This document shows, piece after piece, positions 8,118-18,759 of a DNA stretch of 28,106 nucleotides. The DNA is taken from positions 88,127 through 116,232 of the forward strand of contig VHZZ01000431.1 of assembly GCA_009801015.1 (NCBI GenBank), given 5' to 3'. How positions within the stretch are numbered: the first letter of the stretch is position 1; the number at the start of each line of letters is the position of its first letter. A model generated the notes under the pieces. The model was given only the letters and a program-made list of their open reading frames with translations. It did no database searches and was not told where the DNA came from. The translations under genes and the position numbers were made by a program. This DNA is from Silene noctiflora. Lineage: Eukaryota > Streptophyta > Magnoliopsida > Caryophyllales > Caryophyllaceae.

Positions 8118-11100
8118 ATGGCGGACAAAAAGCGAAAACCTAAATCAAACACCATTGAAAAATCAAGGAAACACAAGAAGGCCAAGAACAGCAACGGAAA
8201 TGGAGGGGAGAATAAGAAATCCACCGGCCCACGGTTGCCGGCGGCGCTGAGAAAGGAGCTCGACAACATTAAAAAACCTAGTTTTAATGGTGACAATGAC
8301 AGTGATTTCGAAGATAATGTATTTGTTAACGATGAAGAAATTGATTCTGATGAAGGCGAGGTTAAAAATGATATATATGAGTATGAAGAAGAGGTTGCTG
8401 AAGAAGAGTCTTCCAAAAATCGTCGTTATGATCCTGTTGAGAATTTCGAGTATCAACTCCCTGAAAAATTCAAGGTTTTGTTTCTTATTTTACTAAGATT
8501 TTGTTATCCTTGCAGTGCGATTTTAAGCGAATTTAGAATTGAAACAGCTTGTTTCTACGATTTGAAGTTATGTATCGGAAATTGCGATTCTAAGATTTTG
8601 TTATCCTCGCCGAGCCGGGATTTGAAGTTATGTATCGGAAATTGCAGGACATGAAATCGTGATGCAATAGAGTAACTTTCAAAATAATCCAAATTTTAGC
8701 TAAAAACTTCGTATCAAATGGATTCAAAATTTAGAGCAATTTAGGATTTAAACAATTTTGTTTTTGATGATTGTTATGGTGAGTGGCGTAGCCGATATTA
8801 CAAGTTAGGGGCTGAAATATGGAATGGAATTTCAGGAGATAAATTAACTTTGATAAAAATCGAAAATTTTAGCTTAAAAGTTTTTGTTTTGGTTTGTACA
8901 GCTTTGATAGGGTGAGTGGTCTAGCCGAATTTCCAAGGTAGGGGGGTAAATTGTGTATTGGAAATTTCAGGAGATGAAATGCTGATGCAATAGATCAACT
9001 TTGAAAATAATCGAAAATTTCAGCTAAAAACTTTGTATGATATGGATTCAAAGTATGAGAAACAAATCAGTGATGGAATGAAGTAATTTAGAAAAAAAAA
9101 AGAGTGAAATCCAGTGTGAAAGTGCTTAGGCTGCTAGCTCCTGTGTCTGCCGCTAGCTATACTGAGATGTTAGGCAAATTTGTCGTTTCTGATTTTGGTT
9201 AGGTTCATTCTCGTATGTTTCAATTATATCAAGTGTGAAAGTAGTTCCAGAAAGATTGTAACTTGTTGATTGTTTTATCGTGTGTAGGATGAAGATGTAC
9301 TATCTGAGGATGACGATATTGGTGGGAACTATGATGGAGAAGACGATGACCATTCCGATGATGACGGAAGGCATGCTAGAATGTTACAAAGTGTCAGCGG
9401 ACTTCCGACTGAGGCTTTTGCAGGTACATTCAGTATGCTTCACTACTAGGAGATAGGGCTTTAACAACGCTTTTTCACTAGCGCCGTAACTAAGTGCCTC
9501 AATAGACGTGTTTTCTAGTAGTATTGGTGAACACTTTTGTTTCCCCCCCGATGGATTTGGGTTATAGGTAGTGATTCTTTGATGAGTTTTATATGCTCTC
9601 AAATGTTCACACGTATTTCACAACTTTGGAATTGTGTCTAGGGGGTTCTGGATAAACTTATAAATAAAATAATGCTTAAGATGTCCATTAGTCATGTTAT
9701 GTGTCGGAATAATAAAATCTCTTATTGCTGTCATGAGTAAATGATTCTCTTTCTCCGTTTTCATTTGTGTTTGTGTTAGAATGGGAAACTATGGCATTTT
9801 CTTCATTTTGTTTGTTAAACTTACCACATTTTACTGCACAAATAATGTTCTGTTTCCGTTTTCAGGCAAGAAGAGAAAACGAAAGTCAGTTGTTTCAGAG
9901 GCATATCCAGAGTCTGAGTTCAACCCCAGTCATGACGGGCTGAGTGCTGATGGCCAGATTACCATTGATGACCTTCTCGGTCCGCTCCGCGGGACATCTG
10001 GTTACAGCAAAGTAAGAAACAACATTAAACGTACGGAGGAAAAAGGAATAAAAATTCACGCTCCTCTTCCGAAACCAGATAGGGAGAGGGTGGAGAGGGG
10101 GACTGCATATGACAAAACAAAAGAAGATTTAACAAAATGGGAGGGTCAAGTAAAGAGAAACAGGGAAGCACCCACATTGATTTTTGACCAAAGAAATGTA
10201 ATCAAAGTTCCAACAGTAGGAGCAATAGCTTCTGGGTTCAAACCGCGCACCCAGTTTGAGATGAAGATTGCATCATTAATGCATGATGGTGAAATAGTGG
10301 ATGCTTACCAGAATGATGGCACCAAGCTTCTCGAAATGAACAAGGTAAATACCTTTTGCCTCAGAGTGTAGTTTAATCGATAGAGTTGAGGTTTCAAAAT
10401 TTGCGCCACATTATAATGGCTGTCAAATTTTTTGTAGAGGAAGTAGTTTTCGTGTAAAACAATCATATTCTGTAATGTAAGTGCAATTGTGTAGGCATTG
10501 TTTTTGAAAAAGCAGTTTAATGGTCAAAGACTAGCGATAAAATTCACTGTAATAAAAAAGCTGATGACTTTTTTAAGAATCGCGATTCTGTCTTTTTCAG
10601 TTCTTTCAAAAATGGATATTGGGTGTATGCAACTCTTCATGCTAAAAGATTGATGTATTTTTTGTCTTATTTTCCCAAAATGCTAATGATCAGGCTTAGA
10701 CAATATGTAGGAGCCCTTGAGGTTATGAGTTAATGTTTTCGCTGTGGTTGTTTAATAGATCGAGCTAATGTGTCGAGTCATCATGTTAGTATCCATATGA
10801 AATTTGTGTTGCTATATATTGCCATGAGGTCAAATGACATTGTTTCCATCTCCCTCCGAGGAAAATTATATCCCCTTTCAACATAGGAAAGATTTGGAAG
10901 GTCAAATGACATTGTTCCATCCCCGCCCCAGCTTTGTTTTTGTCTCCAAGACTCCAAACAAAGGGTTAAAGTTTTCTTAGCTGCAATGACAAAAGAATTC
11001 CTTGTTTTTTTATTAGCGTTCGGCTTCATTCAGTCAATATTCCCGGATATTTATTATTTTACTATTATGTAGTTCAGTGTGTAGCTCTAGACCACATAAT

Positions 11101-14100
11101 TTGGCGTTGAAGAGTGATAGTTGGGAATATATTCTTTTGTTTGCTACTGTTGTTTTTCTAGGATTGTAAGCTTACCTTGCAACTAATTATTTTCCTTGCA
11201 ATTGTAGATATCAGTGGAAGATGTAAAAGAGCGCCAGGAAAAACTAGCTAAAATGCGGAGCCTTTTTTTTCGTCATGAATTGAAAGCAAAGCGCATTAGC
11301 AAGATCAAATCCAAGACCTATCGTAAAATAAAGAAGAAAGATAAAATGAAGGCTGCGTGTTCAGATCTACAAAATGACCCTGAAGCCGAGAGAGAGCTTG
11401 CAGAAAAAGAACGAAAAAGAGCTGAGGTGAAGTACTAGGATCTGCTATGGTTTTATGTAAGCATACTCGAGTGTTTATGCTATTAACTCTCAACTAGATG
11501 TGTTATATTGGTATTACTTAAATTTGGCGCAGGCTTGCTTGACATTGAGACACACAAACCTAGGGACATGGGCAAAGCTTATCATTGAGCGTGGTTTGGA
11601 TAAGCAAGATGATGGCACTCGAGCAGCTATTTCTGAACAGCTGCATCAGCATATTCTTTTGACCAGAAAGATGGATTCTTTCAAGGATGATAGTAGCAGC
11701 GATGATAGTGCTTATGAGGATGATGAAGATTTGGATAGCTCAGATGAGGAAGGTGCTTCAATATTAGTGGCCAAGGCCAAGAAAAAAACTCTCAAATTAA
11801 TGGAACAGGAGGACGAGGTTCCGGATTCTGGTGTATTTTCGTTGCCTTTTGTGGTATGCACTCCAAACTTTCTTGTTGCGTGCAATTTAATGAAATCAAT
11901 TAGCTTGCAAATTGTTCGTAATTGTTCAATCTCTTCGATAAGCTTCTTCTCCAATATTTCTTAGGGGGTGTTTGGTTGGAGCTTTTGGAATGGATGGGAT
12001 TGCTTTTCACCTCCCTATTTTCTCTTTGGTGAACTATTTTGATGTATTCGTTTGAGTTTCCTGACTATACCTTGTAAAACATAAGCAGTGTACTATTGGT
12101 GCTTCTTTTTTATATGCATGCGGCAAATTGCAGACATTGTTGACCTTTCTTTGGTGCCATATTAGTCATAAATAATTTCACTTTTAAATTGCATCCAACT
12201 TAACATAGAGCTTCAACAGAATACAGATTTTATGGTCATATTGAAGGAATATTTATAATGAAATAAAGCAAAATGACTAACTAAAGCGGTTACTGTTCTT
12301 ATGTTGTAAAATAGCAGTCTTTTGATGCAATTCTCGATGCAACTTTCATTTCGGGTCATTCGGAAACTACTACTTTGTGTCTGCCCTCGGCCTCTTTATT
12401 TTTCTTGTGTTCCTCTCTTTTCTTGTGGCCGTTCTACCTTTTACTTCTTCCATTCCACTATGTTTTTCTCATTTGCTTTTAACACGGTCTCCCAGACAAC
12501 ATTTTTCCCATGTTCTACTGTAACTATTTTTTTTTATTGAAAATATACTTTTGTGAAAGAATTTCTTGAATTATAACGTAACTATAAGACAACCATTTTC
12601 AAAATTTATAATTTTTAGAGTAGTATATTGATGGTTAAAATTTGCAAACTTTGACCTTCAAAAAGCAAGCGGGAAGAACATAGTGGAATACAGGGAGTGT
12701 TTGCATTTAGATCCTTTAGCAACGATGTCATGCTAGATTGCTAGCTGATACTAAATTATTTGAGGTGAAGACTTGTTCATACAAGCCAACTCCTTATATT
12801 CGCATCTTTTCAACATGCTTCACTTGCCCTGTGATCTATAGGGAGGTGGTGGTAAGGCTTGACATGTTATTTTAGTACATATCCGTACAGTTATTTTGAT
12901 TAGTACAGAGACGGAATCTCTTAGTCTAACAAAGTTCTAACACAATTTTTCCTGGATCCCTTTGGGTTTTTGCTGTTATACTTTTATTTGTGAGATCTTG
13001 TGAAGTAGTTATAATTGCGACTTTACAACAATGTTTGGTTCTTTAAGCAATTCCAGTTATATGTTTTTTTGTGGGGACATAGACGTGTTATCCATAAACT
13101 CAGAACCCAGGGGATGTTTTGTTCAAAAGGTCGGAATGGATTGGAATGGAGATACCACGGGGGAATGGATTTAGAACCCCATGCATATTAATTGTTGTTT
13201 CATTCACTCTAGAATTGTATGGAGGGAGGAATGGAGTTTGAAACTTGAGGGAGAAGGCAACCCCCCACCCAAACACCCGATCACTATATGTGACGATTAT
13301 TGGTAGTCACTAGTACTAATTACTTACTCAGATGTTGAGAGCCCCCAGATCATTATTGTTGATTATGTTTTAAATTGTTCTGATTGACTTCACTTGATGA
13401 TAGCTTCGGGGGTTGGAAAAAAGAAAGGAAGCGGCGAGTGAAGAAGCCAAGCGTGCTCTTGAGGAGTATGATTTCTCTTTGAATCAGCAAGATGAAAATG
13501 CAGCAAAACATGGGACTTCGAGTGGGAGAAGGGTCTTTGGCGCAACTGAAAAGAAAGCGGTAGATCCAAAGATAAAGCATAGACCAGAAGTTGACAACTA
13601 TGGAAGTGAGAATGAAGATATTATTGAAGACGGCGATGATGTTGATTTAGGACATGTGGAAGGTAGTCACTCGCTCAAGGATGTCGATATTAATCTGGAT
13701 GTATTTCGTGAAGACTTGGAGACTGGCGAGGAGTCAGCTCTGAAAGTAATTTAACTCTATTCTAGTTTTTCCTTCTATTTATATACTATGTTATTCTTCA
13801 GCCTGGTAACCTCTAGCAGTCTTTCCAGTGTGTGAATGGCATAACTGTTGAAGACCCACAGCCAAGAAAAAGTTGTGATGTTTCTGTTTATGCATCTGGT
13901 TCTTGGAAAAAGGTTAGTGTTTCTTATGTATGTGGATCATTCTTGGCGATGCCCTCCTTTTCATTGGAATTACCATATATTCCTAATGTGGACTATTCCA
14001 TGGAAATGCTTCCATTTATGACAATTTCTGTGTTGAAATTACTATATTTTTTTGGTGTCAAATGAACGGCAAGGGCATTACTTCCAATACAAGAGGAGTG

Positions 14101-17100
14101 GTTAACCTTGTTCTGTTCCATTAATTCTTGCTAAAATGAAAAGTTATTATACTTGTACATTCATACCTTAGAGCAAGTCACTTGGTGATTTGGTGAGGGA
14201 ATATGGAATTGGTTGAGTTTGGGAAATGTATTGACATGTGAGAGACATCAAATGCTTTGCTCTTTTCTTCGTTATATTTTCTTTCAAATGAGCTGTGAAA
14301 AGTTTCTGTAACTATGCATACAGATGAAAAGTATCAAGGGCCAAAAAGAACCTACTCCGAAGGGAAGTGCTATGCAGACCTTAGAGGTTGCAGAACCTTC
14401 TGTACCTGATGAAGTCAGAGAGGTAATAAGATGATTCTGGGGGAAGTCATATTGTATTGTTGTCAACTTACTAGTTGACTTTGGTGAGCAAATAATATCG
14501 AATTTGACCTATATTTTCTCACAGTATACCATGCCACCATGGATGCAACATTGTTAATTCTTGATACTAAATTAGCTGTTTTCACTAACAAGGAGGTTTT
14601 ACATGGTCGTATATGGAGTTACTGATGGTTGATGTTTGGATCTGTCATTGTATTGTTTAATCTCATGTCATTGTATTGTTTCTGTTTGCGGAATTCGGTA
14701 GGAAATTGACGAGGACAGTGATTCAGACAGTGGCGGTCATATGGTAGACGGAATGTTGTCTGCTGGTGCAAAGCCAACATATGAACTGCCGTCTAATGAT
14801 GAGCTCATAAGACGTGCATTTGCTGGAGATGACGTGGTGGAAGAATTTCAAAAGACGAAAGAGAGGGCTCATAATGAGGAAATTCCCGAGCCAGAGAAGC
14901 CCGTTTTGCTTCTTGGATGGGGTCAGTGGACTAATGTCCAGAAAAAGAGAGGGTTACCTTCTTCAATCTCAAAAGAGTACGAAGCTGCCAAGCAGAGGAG
15001 AGAAGCAGCTTTGAAGAAGAGGGAAGATGCACCTCTTAAACATGTTATTAAATATGAGAAAATTGATAAGCAGGTTAGTGTTACTACACATATCTGATCT
15101 GCTTTTTTTCAGAACTAGACTCACACGCAGTGGCGTACACACCTTATAGGGAGTGGGGTCCTAGACACCACCAAAGATTAAAAAAAATCTGGATAACTTG
15201 TTGTTAGTAGACGACTGGACACCCTAAACTTGAAAACAGGGCCCCTCAATTGAACACCCGTCAACTCACATACCTACTCCATCTATAAATCAGTCCTGAA
15301 ATTTAGTCTAGAAATGTGAGGTAACACGTGCTACAAAACAGTGGAGTACTTATTAGTGATTTTACATGACTTGGTGCATAAACTACAAAACTAAATAAAC
15401 AAAACAAATAGGGTGGTCTATTTTCTCATTCTATCCCTGGATGCTATTAGTAGAGAGTACTAGAGTATATATCTCCGTTTTTACATGTCTTGATATTAAT
15501 ATACTTTGATTCTATGGGTGATCTATTTTTAATATATTAGCACTCGTGACTACTCCGTATTACAATACTTCTTCCATTTTCGTTCTATCTTCCTATTTGT
15601 TTTTTTGAAGGTCTAAGTTTCTGAACTTAGATCGTCAATATCTTGAAGAATAAAAAGATAATTCTAAATCTTAAATATTTACATTTATTATCAAAATATC
15701 TTTTGCCAAATTTTTTGTTTTGCCAAAAAAATAAAATAACATATAGACGTTGAAAAATACGGTGAAAGTTCCGTCTTGGATATCGCAATAAAGCAAATGG
15801 GAAGATAAAAAATGGAGGGAGTAACTATTACGGAGTATATGCTTTGGTTTCAATAGTTGTGTTTCATACTACATTGTTTGGATTAAGATAAGGGTATTGA
15901 TTTTCGCAGTACAAATTTTACTCATCACAGTACACAGTTGACAATTATACCCCTCACATTTTACCTCCCATTTTCTGTCTCTAACTTCTCTTTAATGGAT
16001 TCTCTCTAATTTCACATCTTCATCCTCCTCTAATTTTACATCTATGCTAGTGTATTCATAAACAAACTATATACTAGATTGACTTGAAAAAAAAAAAACA
16101 AATCAAAACAATTACAACTACTACGTACAGTAGCAGTACTAATATTATTGATAAAAAAATCTCAATCAAACTATGTACCAGTATTACGCTTATACTACTC
16201 CATTCACCACCGCCACGCCAACTATCTGCCAACACTTGTCGGTAGCGCCTTCCATGTTGCCGACGACATCCAACTACGCCTAATATACTCGCTATTCCAC
16301 ACCAAATAACATTAATTAACTTGAAACATAAACCCTAATTAAAAAAAAAAAAACAAAGCACAAAACTATAACAAAGAGTTAATTTGATTATTAGTAATGA
16401 CAAGTGAAATACATGTTCTATATTCGAATATTTATTCCTAATTGAATAATTTGAAGGAGGTTAAGTATGTAACAATAGAGATAAGGTAGAGAGACTTAGG
16501 TTGATGTTATTAATCAAGGGTAGAAAAATGGAAAATTTGCTGCAAAATGTACTGAAATGAGTCAAGTATGTACTGCGAAAATAAATTACGTAAGATAATA
16601 TGTACTGTCTCCTTTTTTTTTTTTTTTATCACACACGACTTGCTCGCTACTTTTTCTCTTTTCATAGTTCTTAAAGTTTATTCTTCTCCTTAGACTTTGT
16701 TCCAAAAGTAAATGCAAAAATTTTGTCCTGACAAAGAGAGTATAAGATTAATTTATACTCATATTTGAGTTTGACAAAGATATTTTACAATTTAGTTAAA
16801 AAATGCTTCTTGAGTGATTTTCTATCACTTAATTCTACAAGATTTATTTTCTTTTTAATTAAATTTATTTTCAATTTTCATCATATATAATCTTCGTAAG
16901 CATCATATTTACAAACAAAACGTCTAGTTTCAAAAAAAATTGCATAATAGTACATACAAAAGGGACCCCAGAAAAATTAATTTCTGGATCCGCCACTGCT
17001 CACGCGGTCGTTAATTCATCTCTCTTCATGATATTAAATATGAGAAATTAGATAAGAAGGTCAGTATTACTGTTGCACATTTCTGATCTGCTTTTTCCAA

Positions 17101-17903
17101 AACTGGACTCACGTGATAATATCATTCTTCTCTTTTCATGACTAAAGTGTAGACCTCATAAATGGGTTATTTGGGCCTGGCACGAGTCTGGTCAGTTTAA
17201 TTCAGGTCTTTCGGGTATTTTATGCACTATGAATTGGATTAGATCATTTCTATTTGCGTCTGTTTTGGGCGTGTAATTATCCACTTATACAGGTCAATTC
17301 AGGTTGATGACTGCGAGTTTTTCTTTAAGGTTATTGCCATTTGTTTGGTAAATAAACCTGGGCATAATTTCGAAGTGGTTCGTTTGAGTCATTGGATCGG
17401 TTCATTTTTGGGTTGGATAATTTCAAATCGCGTAATTTTGAGTTTAATTATGTTCTGGTCAAATTTTTCAACGGTATTGGTTCAATTTTTGCAAGATGTG
17501 GGTCATATAACTGTTTAACATGATCTCATGCTTACTTCGGAACATTTCAGGCGGAGAAACTGTATACAGGTTCATTACCTTACCCTTTCTTTTCGAAAGA
17601 CGTCTTTGAAAGCAGCACCCGAATGCCCATTGGCCCTGAATTTAACCCAGCAACAGTTGCTGGGGATCTTACCCGGCCAGCTGTACGTTCATCTCTCTGT
17701 TACCTCGAATGTAACCCTGAAAAAGTAGTGTTGCGGGTTTTAATACCTAACATTGAGCTTGTTCCACTCAGGTTCTGAAGAAATCAGGTGTTATAATACC
17801 TCCGATTTCGTTTAAAGAAGTTGATCCGCATAATAAACAAGAGGATAAAAAGCAGGGTGGAAAGAGGCGAAAGCTAAGTGGTAAAAACTCAAGAGGCCGG
17901 TAA
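8118..17903 (+). CDS. UTP14: U3 snoRNA-associated protein 14 (UTP14), 11 exons, 890 aa
   Basis: Nucleolar component of the SSU processome, needed for 18S rRNA maturation; in yeast it activates the helicase Dhr1. Exons: 8118-8474, 9288-9423, 9866-10344, 11208-11426, 11533-11853, 13404-13745, 13829-13912, 14324-14422, 14702-15073, 17551-17682, 17772-17903. All introns are GT-AG and the frame is open throughout. The N-terminus is Lys-rich then acidic (residues 1-160). G-R-H-A-R-M-L-Q lies near 146. Exon 3 carries A-P-L-P-K-P, K-R-N-R-E-A-P-T and V-G-A-I-A-S-G-F-K-P-R-T. Exon 4 is basic, with K-S-K-T-Y-R-K-I-K. Exons 9-11 carry the C-terminal L-L-G-W-G-Q-W, L-K-H-V-I, R-M-P-I-G-P-E-F-N-P and I-P-P-I-S-F-K-E-V. 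The start at 8118 (context ACAATGGCG) is preferred over an upstream ATG at 8037. Length matches plant homologues. Several introns carry transposons, yet coding capacity looks intact. Confidence 0.93.
8494..9060. repeat. Diverged tandem repeats filling UTP14 intron 1
   Basis: A 27-bp sequence starting GATTTGAAGTTATG is repeated exactly at 8559-8585 and 8619-8645, and TAAGATTTTGTTATCCT recurs at 8494 and 8590. Longer related blocks occur at about 8638-8733, 8826-8887 and 8960-9059, sharing GGAAATTTCAGGAGATGAAAT, GATGCAATAGA and AATTTTAGCTAAAAACTT. Two blocks are preceded by GAGTGG(C/T)(G/C)TAGCCGA and TAGGGG, which resemble ends of hAT-type elements, so the repeats may derive from a transposon terminus. 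Confidence 0.75.
9441..9523. mobile_element. Mini CACTA-like element in UTP14 intron 2
   Basis: The sequence begins CACTACTAGGAGA and ends with CTAGTAGTA, the near complement of CACTACTAG, over about 83 bp. CACTACTAGAAA-type ends are typical of plant CACTA elements. A clean 3-bp target duplication is not visible, so it may be a remnant. It lies 17 bp after the exon 2 donor without disrupting it. Confidence 0.5.
10827..10922. repeat. Direct repeat in UTP14 intron 3
   Basis: The sequence AGGTCAAATGACATTGTT followed by CCATC occurs at about 10827 and again at about 10899 with one T of difference. The spacing of about 72 bp suggests a small local duplication. The rest of the intron (10345-11207) shows nothing recognisable. 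Confidence 0.6.
11854..12443. other. Left part of UTP14 intron 5 with a MITE-end-like sequence
   Basis: At about 11964 the intron contains AGGGGGTGTTTGGTTGGAGC, resembling the end of the small element at 13111-13278 later in the same intron. No matching right end was found nearby. The remainder is unannotated AT-rich intron. Confidence 0.35.
12444..12698. mobile_element. MITE with ~27-bp terminal inverted repeats in UTP14 intron 5
   Basis: The left end CTTCTTCCATTCCACTATG and following CTCATTTGC match the complement of the right end (GCAAGCGGGAAGAACATAGTGG then AATACAGGGAG) with a few mismatches. Length of about 255 bp, AT-rich interior and the CTCCCT-like outer end suit a Stowaway/Mariner-type MITE. 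A TA target duplication was not confirmed. Confidence 0.55.
13111..13278. mobile_element. Short MITE-like element in UTP14 intron 5
   Basis: The left end GGGATGTTTTGTTC and the right end ACCCAAACACCC are roughly inverted (GGGTGTTTGGGT). The interior has GGAATGGA-rich segments on both sides, typical of small plant MITEs with a GGGTGTTTGG terminus. It lies about 125 bp before the exon 6 acceptor. Flanking duplications are not clear. Confidence 0.45.
15551..15837. mobile_element. Stowaway-like MITE nested in the hAT element
   Basis: The left end TACTCCGTATTACAATACTT and following TTCCATTTT...CTATCTTCC match the complement of the right end (TACTCCGTAATAGTTACTCC, then CTCCATTTTTTATCTTCC). About 287 bp, AT-rich, with TACTCCGT ends, as in plant Stowaway (Tc1/mariner) MITEs. 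Confidence 0.65.
15900..16582. mobile_element. Second inverted-repeat element nested in the hAT element
   Basis: The left end ATTTTCGCAGTACA...ACTCAT...CAGTACA matches the complement of the right end (ATTTTCGCAGTACATACTTG, then ACTCATTTCAGTACA) over roughly 35 bp with gaps. The interior of about 680 bp is AT-rich with no coding frame. Superfamily is unclear since no target duplication is evident. Confidence 0.5.
17027..17115 (+). pseudogene. Duplicated copy of the UTP14 exon 9 end and donor site
   Basis: This segment aligns with 15041-15127, the last 33 bases of exon 9 plus the start of intron 9, at roughly 85 percent identity by eye. It keeps an open frame reading H-D-I-K-Y-E-K-L-D-K-K (original H-V-I-K-Y-E-K-I-D-K-Q) and a donor-like GTCAGT at 17060. 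No good acceptor lies just upstream, so it is probably unused. The hAT element inserted between the copies. Confidence 0.75.
17150..17520. other. Right part of UTP14 intron 9
   Basis: AT-rich with GGGCCTGG, CAGTTTAATTCAGGTC and GGTCAATTCAGGTTGA sequences resembling the degenerate GACCCGAATT repeat upstream of UTP14, in reverse orientation. No gene or element with defined ends was recognised. Confidence 0.35.
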
Positions 17904-18759
17904 AATATGAAGTCGTAAGCGTTGGCACCTGACTGCTTGCTTATGAAGCCATCCTGGCAAGGAGGAGCAAACCTCACCACTTCCCTGCTCCACGTGCCCT
18001 CTCCCGGCCTAAAGGTCAGTTATTGCCTCTAATGCGAAGGAAGGTCGTCATCATCACTGTTCTATGTTTTGAAGTTGTGCTCCCAATTTTGCAGCGTTTA
18101 CGATTGACACAATTGTGACATTTTGCCTGTAGAAATCTGGATTTTTTTTTTCATATCAGATTCAATTGATAATTCGTGTTTGCTGTAGTTTCGATTGCAC
18201 GTTGATGTTCTCGTATATCAACTAGTACCAAATCTTTGGGGGCAATTAGCTCATTTATCAGCTGTTTGCAGCTATCGTGGTTGTCAAGTTTCGTAAAAAT
18301 AAACGGTACTATTATCACCTCAACATGACATTCTAATTTGGAGATTCATAGAGCTTAATAATCAATAACTATGTGCAGGATATCAAAGTATATACGACAT
18401 TCTCCATCGTTACTTCTATAATTTCACCCGGTACTTATTGTTAGACCGTCTTAATTATACAAAATTTGTTGCTCATATAGCTTGGAATTATTGTTCGATT
18501 GTGTATAGGAGGCTTGCCAGTAATTTTTCCTACTAGTATTATTTTGAAGGATTTTCTCACTTTGGAAGACGACGTACCCTAGAGAAAAAAAATATAAGAA
18601 TACGATAACCGAAAAACTGAGAAACTTAAGAGTTGAAGCAAATTATATATATATTCTTAAAAATACGTTACAATTCCTTTACGTTTGTACTGCAGACCTA
18701 TTTGTGAGAAACTGGTCCCTGAAAATGAAGTTTAAGAAAAAAAACGTTATGATTTTTGA
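17904..18759. other. Intergenic region between convergent UTP14 and the receptor kinase
   Basis: Holds the 3' untranslated regions of both genes. An AATAAA at about 18298 on the plus strand is a possible UTP14 polyadenylation signal, though rather distant. The rest is AT-rich with no further feature recognised. Confidence 0.4.

Larger units (their letters stand above)
15128..16998. mobile_element. Non-autonomous hAT (Tip100-like) element in UTP14 intron 9
   Basis: The left end is CAGTGGCGTACA and the complement of the right end is CAGTGGCGGATCCAG. Further in, both ends carry GGGGTCC. CAGTGGCGGA-type ends are typical of Tip100-like hAT elements. The 8-bp flanks CTCACACG (15120-15127) and CTCACGCG (16999-17006) match at 7 of 8 positions, as expected for a hAT target duplication. 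No transposase frame is visible in the 1871 bp. Two smaller inverted-repeat elements appear nested within it. Confidence 0.8.

Noticed and set aside
8003..8456. Two minus-strand ORFs over UTP14 exon 1
   Set aside because: Ser-rich and Ile/Phe-rich composition comes from antisense reading of the Lys/Asp/Glu-rich UTP14 N-terminus.
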